Of a stretch of 44,505 nucleotides of DNA, positions 8,384-17,352 are shown one piece after another. Every line of letters starts with the position of its first letter. Position 1 is the first letter of the stretch. A model generated the notes under the pieces. It was given only the letters and a program-made list of their open reading frames with translations, was not told the DNA's origin and did not search any database. The DNA comes from PBB1 sp031380885. Its GTDB lineage: Bacteria > Pseudomonadota > Gammaproteobacteria > Burkholderiales > Burkholderiaceae_C. A program made the translations under genes and the position numbers. Where the stretch lies: assembly GCA_031380885.1 (NCBI GenBank), contig JANMXL010000100.1, positions 1 to 44,505 of the forward strand, written 5' to 3'.

Positions 8384-9513
8384 CACGTCACCACGTCGCT
8401 GGTGGCGGGGCGGGCACCAGGGGCTCTCGACGCCCAGTCCTGGGCGACGAACTCGGGCCACTCCGGGCGACTGGGTCGCGTGATGCGCAGGTCCTCGTCG
8501 CGCAAACCCAGCCATTCCATGTGCCGTTTCACATGGCGACCGAGATAGATCTTCTTCAGGGTGATGAAGTCAACCAACTTGCCCATGAGTTTCCAGTACT
8601 GCTTGTTCGCCTTGCCCTCGCGAATGAGGGCGGAAAACTCGGGCGCGTACGGGTTGTAGCCGAAGTTCTTCAGGTCGGAGTACATCAGCAACCAGTTGAT
8701 CGGGTAGTTCGAGAACACCGGGCTGGCATTCTTGGTCGACGAGATCAGGCCCAGTTCCACCACCTTGCGCATGATCTCGTCCTGGTCGTATTGCCACGCG
8801 TGGTACGGCGCCAGGTAGCGCGGAAACGACGTACCAGGTGCATACCGATTCGGATTCCAGAAACGGCACAGGTCCTGCTCGCTGAACTCGCCCGAGGCCC
8901 GCAATTCAGGCGGCGTCCAATCGACGGCGGAAATCGCCAGCCGCGGAAATTCATACTCCATGCGCTCGGGAAGCGGCTGCCCTGGGGAATAGCCAGCCAA
9001 CACCAGCGGGATGCCCTTCTCCGTGGCCACATGCAAGGCATTGCCCTCGAACAGCGGCGCATACACATAAGAAATGGTGTGCACCGCGCCACGCGCTTCC
9101 TGGTTCATCAGCAGCCAGCGGAACAGCTGGCGGTAGAACGCGAGCGACGGGCGATACACGACGTGTTCCACGTCGAGCTTGTCGACGGCGCGTCGGATGT
9201 TGGCCCACGCCACCTCGCCGATGTCGATGTCGGTGGTGTGCGCCAGCACCCGCAGCCCGTACTGGACCTTGAGCTTGTGGATCAGGTAGACGCTGTCCTT
9301 GCCCCCCGACAACGGCACCAGACAGTCGTACGCCCCTTGACCCCGGCAGGCCTGCAGCGCCTTTTGGAGATCGGCTTCACGGGCCACGCGTGATGTTTCG
9401 GCAGAAACACGGTCTTGGGGGCGGTACGTGCGACACGCCACGCAAACGCCTTGGGCATCCAGATTCGCCCCCGGAACACCTTCCGGCAGCAGACAGTTGC
9501 GACAGGCCATCAT
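8383..9513 (-). CDS. PP-loop ATPase, N-acetyl sugar amidotransferase (WbpG/PseA) type
   Basis: A 376-residue protein. Two CxxC pairs at the N-terminus (C4/C7 and C24/C27) form a probable zinc knuckle. The PP-loop SGGKDS at residues 69-74 is the pyrophosphate-binding signature of the adenine nucleotide alpha-hydrolase fold. The layout matches N-acetyl sugar amidotransferases, which adenylate a carbonyl oxygen and replace it with nitrogen to give an amidine. No glutaminase partner (HisH-like) or nucleotide-sugar enzyme is nearby. Its place between an N-acyl amino acid synthase (13 bases upstream) and a flavoprotein suggests it modifies an amide or carboxylate of the lipid product; that is inference. 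A tRNA-modifying role is less likely given the context. Confidence 0.75.
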   Translation of the reverse strand: MMACRNCLLPEGVPGANLDAQGVCVACRTYRPQDRVSAETSRVAREADLQKALQACRGQGAYDCLVPLSGGKDSVYLIHKLKVQYGLRVLAHTTDIDIGEVAWANIRRAVDKLDVEHVVYRPSLAFYRQLFRWLLMNQEARGAVHTISYVYAPLFEGNALHVATEKGIPLVLAGYSPGQPLPERMEYEFPRLAISAVDWTPPELRASGEFSEQDLCRFWNPNRYAPGTSFPRYLAPYHAWQYDQDEIMRKVVELGLISSTKNASPVFSNYPINWLLMYSDLKNFGYNPYAPEFSALIREGKANKQYWKLMGKLVDFITLKKIYLGRHVKRHMEWLGLRDEDLRITRPSRPEWPEFVAQDWASRAPGARPATSDVVT

Positions 9514-9526
9514 CAGAGGGAACGCA

Positions 9527-10882
9527 TCAGACGATCGTCATGTCGTGAACAGACCACTCCTCGGAGGCATCCGCGACCTCGCTGGTGCTCGACAGTGCGC
9601 CGGGCGCCGTGTGGTGCGTCTCCATGCTTTCAATCGTTCGACGCCATTCATGGTCATCAGGCTCGTCGATCTGAAACCCGAAAAACGATCCGTTGGGCGT
9701 GATGATGCGGCGAACCACGGCGGCCTGTGCTGTCACCACAACCCGGGCACCCAATTGAAGCCGGACCAGCCCACGCGTCTGCTCGGTCAGCGCGCTGTCA
9801 GCCCGCGCCAGAAAACCGCGCCGTGACACGTCGATCACCTCCAGCTCCACCGGCCGCGCCACCGCGCCATCACTGAGCTCAATCAAGGCGGGACACTTGA
9901 AGGAATAGCGGCGATGCCGGCGCAAGGGCTCGGCAACGACCGGTCCGTCGGTGACAAACGGCAGGACGTCTCGATAACCCTCTTCGTGATAGATCGCTTT
10001 CAGCAGCCGGCGTCGCCGTTCGTCGAGTAGATGGAAGCCCTGAGTGCGTTGATTGAAGAAGTGATCCAGCAAAACCGGCGACATCACCGGATCGTTCGTC
10101 GTGTAGTAGGTGCGCTGCGGGAAGTGGATGTTGGGCAAGCTGACCTGCGTGAAGTAGTGGTGCAGGTTCTTGTTCGTCCGACGGCCCTCGTAGGCCTCCT
10201 TGAACAAGGCCGGCGCCGTGCTCAGGTCGAGCGACGCGCCGACGGCGGGTGCGCCGTTCGCGAACTGGTAGTTGTCGACGACTTCGGCCTGCAGGCGCTG
10301 AAAGAACAGCAGCGACTCGTACATCTCGATGTGCTTCGGATTGACGGCAATGACGAGATGACGGGTGTCGAAATACGCCGTGCAGTACTCGTACATGAAC
10401 TTCATCAGCGGAAACAGGATCGTGCCGCCGGTGTCGCGGAAATCCGCATGCACGGCCAAGGCGGAAATCTCAGCGATGCGCCCCGGCTGTGCCCGTACCG
10501 CCGTCAGATCGAACGCGGACTGCATCGGGAAACCGAAGACGCCCTCTCGGATGATCGACAAGGTGCCTACGATCTGCTCGTCGAACTTGGCGAACAGCGT
10601 GGTGGTGGTCGGCAGCGCGTGGTACGGCGTGACCCGCAGGCCGGACGGGTCCGGCTTCATGAAGCCGCTGGCCACATAAGCCTCGTGCAACAAGGCGAAG
10701 CAGCCTTCGAGTTCCTGCTGCGTCGAGGCAATGCCCAGCGTCAACCGCGGGTCGGGCGCAGGATTGCAATCGACCATCCTGCGGTAGAGCGCGAATCGGG
10801 TTTCACGCGGCAATCCGTTCAATGCAGCGCGGGCGAGGCGCGGCATGCGTCGTTTGGGCTGATCGTGGTCGGCAGAAGTCAT
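9527..10882 (-). CDS. FeeM-like N-acyl amino acid synthase fused to a PilZ domain
   Basis: A 451-residue two-domain protein. Residues about 46-235 form a GNAT-fold acyltransferase of the autoinducer-synthase/FeeM group, with EISALAVHADFR (138-149) and the hallmark NPKHIEMYESLLFF (181-194). Such enzymes join a fatty acyl group from acyl-ACP to an amino acid, and they are known to occur near PEP-CTERM/exosortase genes. Residues about 320-420 form a PilZ domain with both c-di-GMP-binding motifs: RRHRR (321-325, RxxxR) and DVSRRG (351-356, DxSxxG). This suggests direct c-di-GMP control of acylation. It is the first gene of the operon, with GGAGG 10 bases before the ATG. The amino acid substrate is unknown, and no dedicated acyl carrier protein is present. 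Confidence 0.8.
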   Translation of the reverse strand: MTSADHDQPKRRMPRLARAALNGLPRETRFALYRRMVDCNPAPDPRLTLGIASTQQELEGCFALLHEAYVASGFMKPDPSGLRVTPYHALPTTTTLFAKFDEQIVGTLSIIREGVFGFPMQSAFDLTAVRAQPGRIAEISALAVHADFRDTGGTILFPLMKFMYEYCTAYFDTRHLVIAVNPKHIEMYESLLFFQRLQAEVVDNYQFANGAPAVGASLDLSTAPALFKEAYEGRRTNKNLHHYFTQVSLPNIHFPQRTYYTTNDPVMSPVLLDHFFNQRTQGFHLLDERRRRLLKAIYHEEGYRDVLPFVTDGPVVAEPLRRHRRYSFKCPALIELSDGAVARPVELEVIDVSRRGFLARADSALTEQTRGLVRLQLGARVVVTAQAAVVRRIITPNGSFFGFQIDEPDDHEWRRTIESMETHHTAPGALSSTSEVADASEEWSVHDMTIV

Positions 10883-10947
10883 GACAGGGCGACCTCCAGA
10901 GTATCACCAGCCGATGTCGCGGTGCTACGCCAAAAGGCCCGGTATTG

Positions 10948-10964
10948 ACCGTCACTTAGACGGT
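10948..10964. promoter_or_regulatory. Palindrome upstream of the N-acyl amino acid synthase operon
   Basis: ACCGTC-N5-GACGGT is a perfect dyad in the 126-base gap between lpdA and the synthase gene, centred 74 bases upstream of the ATG. It lacks a following T run, so it looks more like an operator than a terminator. No convincing -35/-10 pair was seen. Confidence 0.35.
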
Positions 10965-11008
10965 TGGTTACACCCTCCAAGTGGCCTGTGGATCGGCAAA
11001 CGCGCTGC

Positions 11009-12787
11009 TCAGCGCCGCACCGGTGGCAGGTCTGTGCAGCTGCCGTGCGCCACCTCGGCGGCCATGCCGATGCTCTCGCCCAGCGTCGGGTGCGGGTGGA
11101 TGGTCTTGCCGATGTCGACCGCGTCGGCGCCCATCTCGATGGCCAGCGCCACCTCGCCGATCATGTCGCCGGCGTGCGTGCCTACGATGCCGCCACCCAG
11201 GATGCGGCCGTGGCCATGGGCCTCGGGCGAGTCGTCGAACAGCAGCTTGGTGAAGCCTTCGTCGCGGCCGTTGGCAATGGCCCGGCCGGAAGCCGTCCAC
11301 GGGAACAGGCCCTTCTTGACCTTGATGCCCTTGGCCTTGGCTTCGTCCTCGGTCAAGCCGACCCAGGCCACTTCGGGGTCGGTGTAGGCCACGCTCGGGA
11401 TCACGCGCGCGTCGAACTGCGCCTTGCTGTCGCCGGCCGCCACTTCGGCGGCCACGTGCGCCTCGTGCACCGCCTTGTGCGCGAGCATGGGCTGACCGAC
11501 GATGTCGCCGATGGCGAAGATGTGCGGCACGTTGGTGCGCATCTGCACATCGACCGGGATGAAACCGCGGTCGCCGACGATCACGCCGGCCTTGTCGGCG
11601 CCGATCTTCTTGCCGTTGGGCGTGCGGCCCACCGCCTGCAGGACCAGGTCGTAGACGGCTTCGCTCTTCGTTCCGTCCAGGCCTTCGAACATCACGCGGA
11701 TGCCATCGGCCGTGGCCTCGGCGCCCACCGTCTTGGTCTTCAGCATCAGCTTGTCGAAGCGGTGCGCGTTCATCTTCTGCCACACCTTGACCAGGTCGCG
11801 GTCGGCGCCCTGCATCAGGCCGTCGAGCATTTCAACGACATCCAGGCGCGCGCCCAGCGTGGAATACACCGTGCCCATCTCCAGGCCGATGATGCCGCCG
11901 CCGATCACGAGCATGCGCTCGGGCTTCTGGCGCAACTCCAGCGCGCCGGTGCTGGTGACGATGCGCGGGTCGTCCTTCGGCAAGAAGGGCAGCTTCACCG
12001 CTTCGGAGCCAGCAGCGACGATCGCGTTCTTGAACTTGATCGTTTGTACCTTGCCGTCGGCGCCCGTGACCTTCAAGTGGTACGGGTCGGCGAACTCGCC
12101 CACCCCGTTCACCACCGTCACCTTGCGCATCTTGGCCATGGCCGCCAAACCGCCGGTGAGCTTGCCGACGACCTTGTTCTTGTGCGCCAGCAGCTTGCCC
12201 ATATCGACCTCGGGCTTCTGGAAGGTGATGCCCAGATCGGCAAAGTGCGTCACCTCGTCCATCACCGACGCCACGTGCAGCAGCGCCTTGCTGGGGATGC
12301 AGCCGACGTTCAGGCACACGCCACCCAGCGCGGCATAGCGCTCGACGAGCACGGTCTTCAGGCCGAGGTCGGCGCCGCGGAAGGCGGCCGAATAGCCGCC
12401 GGGGCCGGCGCCAAGCACGAGCAGATCGCACTCGACGTCGGCTCCGCCGGCATGGCTCGCGGCCTGAGGAGCGGGTGCCGAGGTTGCGGGTGTAGCTGCT
12501 GTCGCCGCGGGCGCGGGAGTGGCTGCAGCAGGCGCAGGCGCTGCAGCAGCGTCAGCTTCCAGCGACAGGATCACCGAGCCTTCGTTCACCTTGTCACCGA
12601 TCTTGACCTTCAGCTCCTTGACGACGCCCGCCGCCGAGGACGGGATTTCCATCGAGGCCTTGTCGCTCTCGACCGTGATCAGGCTCTGCTCGGCCTTGAC
12701 CACATCACCCGGCTTCACCAGCACCTCGATGATCGCCACGCTTTCGAAGTCACCGATGTCGGGGACTTTCACTTCAATGATTGCCAT
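11009..12787 (-). CDS. lpdA: Dihydrolipoamide dehydrogenase (E3) with N-terminal lipoyl domain
   Basis: A 592-residue flavoprotein, the E3 subunit of pyruvate dehydrogenase. It reoxidises dihydrolipoamide with NAD+. An N-terminal biotinyl/lipoyl domain carries the lipoylation site ESDKASMEIPS near residue 43. An Ala/Pro-rich linker follows, then the FAD domain (GAGPGGYSAAFRGA) with the redox disulfide GGVCLNVGCIPSK. The NAD-binding motif is GGGIIGLEMG, and the C-terminal dimer interface has HPHPTLGES with the catalytic His. A lipoyl domain on E3 is characteristic of beta- and some gammaproteobacterial PDH operons. It is the third gene of aceE-aceF-lpdA and begins 16 bases after aceF ends. Confidence 0.97.
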   Translation of the reverse strand: MAIIEVKVPDIGDFESVAIIEVLVKPGDVVKAEQSLITVESDKASMEIPSSAAGVVKELKVKIGDKVNEGSVILSLEADAAAAPAPAAATPAPAATAATPATSAPAPQAASHAGGADVECDLLVLGAGPGGYSAAFRGADLGLKTVLVERYAALGGVCLNVGCIPSKALLHVASVMDEVTHFADLGITFQKPEVDMGKLLAHKNKVVGKLTGGLAAMAKMRKVTVVNGVGEFADPYHLKVTGADGKVQTIKFKNAIVAAGSEAVKLPFLPKDDPRIVTSTGALELRQKPERMLVIGGGIIGLEMGTVYSTLGARLDVVEMLDGLMQGADRDLVKVWQKMNAHRFDKLMLKTKTVGAEATADGIRVMFEGLDGTKSEAVYDLVLQAVGRTPNGKKIGADKAGVIVGDRGFIPVDVQMRTNVPHIFAIGDIVGQPMLAHKAVHEAHVAAEVAAGDSKAQFDARVIPSVAYTDPEVAWVGLTEDEAKAKGIKVKKGLFPWTASGRAIANGRDEGFTKLLFDDSPEAHGHGRILGGGIVGTHAGDMIGEVALAIEMGADAVDIGKTIHPHPTLGESIGMAAEVAHGSCTDLPPVRR

Positions 12788-12803
12788 GTCGTGCGCCTTG
12801 GGT

Positions 12804-14468
12804 TCAGAGCACGATGCGGCGGAAGTCCGCCAGCAGTGATGCGAAGTAGACGTTGAAGCGTGCGGCGGCGGCGCCGTCGATCACGCGGTGATCCCAGCTC
12901 AGGCTGAGCGGCAGGATGAGGCGCGGCACGAATTGCTTGCCGTCCCAGCGTGGTTCGGTGCTGCTCTTGCACACCCCCATGATCGAGACTTCCGGCGCAT
13001 TGATGATCGGCGTGAAGTAACGCCCACCAATTCCGCCCAGGCTGCTGATGCTGAAGCAGCCACCGGTCATGTCGGCCGGTCCGAGCTTGCCGTCGCGCGC
13101 CTTCTTTGCCAGCTCACCCATCTCGGTGCTGATCTGGAAGATGCCTTTCTTGTCGGCGTCTCGAATCACCGGGACCACCAGACCGTTCGGTGTGTCCGCA
13201 GCGAACCCGATGTGGAAGTAGTTCTTCATCACGATCTGATCGCCGTCCAGCGAGGCATTGAACTGCGGGAACTTCTTCAGCGCGGCCACTGCGGCCTTGA
13301 TCATGAAGGCGAGCATCGTGACCTTGTTGCCAGACTTCTCGTTTTCCTTGTTGGTGGCCAGGCGGAAGGCTTCCAACTCGGTGATGTCGGCGTCTTCATG
13401 GTTCGTGACGTGCGGAATCAGCACCCAGTTGCGGTGCAGGTTGGCGCCGCTGATCTTCTGGATGCGGCTCAGTTCCTTGCGCTCGACCGGGCCGAACTTC
13501 GCGAAGTCGACCTTCGGCCAGGCCAGCAGGCCCGGGAAGCTGCCGCCGTCGCCGGCCGGTGACGCGGTCTTTTGCGCCGCCGTGGCGATGCTGCCGGCCA
13601 TCACGCCCTTGACGAAGCGTTGCAGGTCGTCCTGCGTGATACGGCCTTTCGGTCCACTGCCCACCACCTCATTGAGCGGCACGCCGAGTTCACGCGCGAA
13701 GCGGCGCACCGAAGGCGAGGCGTGTGCCAGCGCGCCCTTGGGCGCCGTCGGGTCGTGCGCCGGCACGGCGGCGGCAGGTGCTGACAGCACCGCCGAGGCC
13801 AAGGCGGCAGGCGCTGCCGCCGTCGCAGTGGCCGACGCGGGCGCTGCGGCAGCGGCCGATGCGACGGGAGCAGGCGCACCGGCTGCACCCAGCAGCAGCG
13901 CGATCAACGAACCCTCTTTCACCTTGTCGCCGACCTTCACCCGCAACTCGCTGATCACACCGGCGTGCGACGACGGGATCTCCATCGAGGCCTTGTCACT
14001 CTCGACCGTGATCAGGCTCTGCTCTACTGTCACGCTGTCGCCTGGCTTGACGAACACCTCGATCACGGCCACTTCTTTAAAGTCGCCGATGTCGGGCACC
14101 AGAACCTCGACCGGGCCCACTGCCGCGGCTGCCGCAACAGGCGCAGCGGCAGGTGCAGCAACGGGGGCTGGCGCAGGTGCCGTTGACGATGCAGCCGCAG
14201 GTGCAGCAGCCACGGCGGGTGCGGCAGCATCGGTGATCTCCAGCATCAGCACCAAAACACCCTGGTTGACCTTGTCGCCGAGCTTGACCTTCATCTCCTT
14301 CACCACGCCGGCATGTGACGAGGGGATTTCCATCGACGCCTTGTCCGACTCCACTGTCAGCAGGGACTGATCGACAGCGATCGTGTCGCCGGGCTTGACC
14401 AGCAATTCGATGATCTCGACGTCCTTGAAGTCGCCGATGTCCGGCACTTTGACTTCTACCGTGGCCAT
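12804..14468 (-). CDS. aceF: Dihydrolipoyllysine acetyltransferase (E2) of pyruvate dehydrogenase
   Basis: A 554-residue E2 core protein that transfers acetyl groups from lipoamide to CoA. Two lipoyl domains are visible, each with ESDKASMEIPSSHAG (near residues 40 and 160), joined by long Ala/Pro/Val-rich mobile linkers. A peripheral subunit-binding domain follows (SPSVRRFARELGVPLNEV, with GRITQDDL). The C-terminal catalytic domain carries the active-site motif DHRVIDGAAAARF. Two lipoyl domains, rather than the three of E. coli, are usual outside the enterics. It sits 18 bases after aceE. Confidence 0.97.
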   Translation of the reverse strand: MATVEVKVPDIGDFKDVEIIELLVKPGDTIAVDQSLLTVESDKASMEIPSSHAGVVKEMKVKLGDKVNQGVLVLMLEITDAAAPAVAAAPAAASSTAPAPAPVAAPAAAPVAAAAAVGPVEVLVPDIGDFKEVAVIEVFVKPGDSVTVEQSLITVESDKASMEIPSSHAGVISELRVKVGDKVKEGSLIALLLGAAGAPAPVASAAAAAPASATATAAAPAALASAVLSAPAAAVPAHDPTAPKGALAHASPSVRRFARELGVPLNEVVGSGPKGRITQDDLQRFVKGVMAGSIATAAQKTASPAGDGGSFPGLLAWPKVDFAKFGPVERKELSRIQKISGANLHRNWVLIPHVTNHEDADITELEAFRLATNKENEKSGNKVTMLAFMIKAAVAALKKFPQFNASLDGDQIVMKNYFHIGFAADTPNGLVVPVIRDADKKGIFQISTEMGELAKKARDGKLGPADMTGGCFSISSLGGIGGRYFTPIINAPEVSIMGVCKSSTEPRWDGKQFVPRLILPLSLSWDHRVIDGAAAARFNVYFASLLADFRRIVL

Positions 14469-14486
14469 GTCTTGTCTCCGTTTTTC

Positions 14487-17204
<2,718 letters not shown>

Positions 17205-17259
17205 GTTTTGTCTCCTGGGTGGGGCATTTATTCGACCGGGACGGAGTGTGTCACATCTC

Positions 17260-17273
17260 TTTGAAATTTCAAA
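17260..17273. promoter_or_regulatory. 14-bp palindrome between aceE and the histidine kinase gene
   Basis: TTTGAAATTTCAAA is a perfect palindrome in an AT-rich island of the divergent intergenic region, 56 bases upstream of aceE. It could bind a regulator of the pdh operon or be part of the core promoter. No specific regulator can be named. Confidence 0.4.
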
Positions 17274-17339
17274 TAGTGCTTAATGATTTTGTAATGTGGA
17301 ATTCACAGGCCGCCTGCGTACCGCCTAAGCGCTCGCCCG

Positions 17340-17345
17340 GATAAT
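17340..17345 (+). promoter_or_regulatory. -10 element for a predicted leaderless histidine kinase transcript
   Basis: GATAAT ends 7 bases before the ATG at 17353, so transcription would begin at or next to the start codon. No Shine-Dalgarno sequence precedes the ATG, and the -35 region is poor. An alternative start further upstream, with -10 TGTAAT near 17291, is also possible. Confidence 0.35.
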
Positions 17346-17352
17346 CGCACCG

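Noticed and set aside
8384..8515. Longer start for the VAO-type flavoprotein
   Set aside because: It would overlap the PP-loop gene by over 130 bases; the TGATG junction at 8381-8385 is the normal coupled start.
10923..10940. Sigma-54-like TTGGCGTAGCACCGC before the N-acyl amino acid synthase gene (minus strand)
   Set aside because: GG and GC are separated by 9 rather than 10 bases and the rest of the consensus is poor.
10964..12856. A 630-codon plus-strand frame opposite lpdA
   Set aside because: It is a shadow; the minus strand carries the lipoyl and disulfide motifs of E3.
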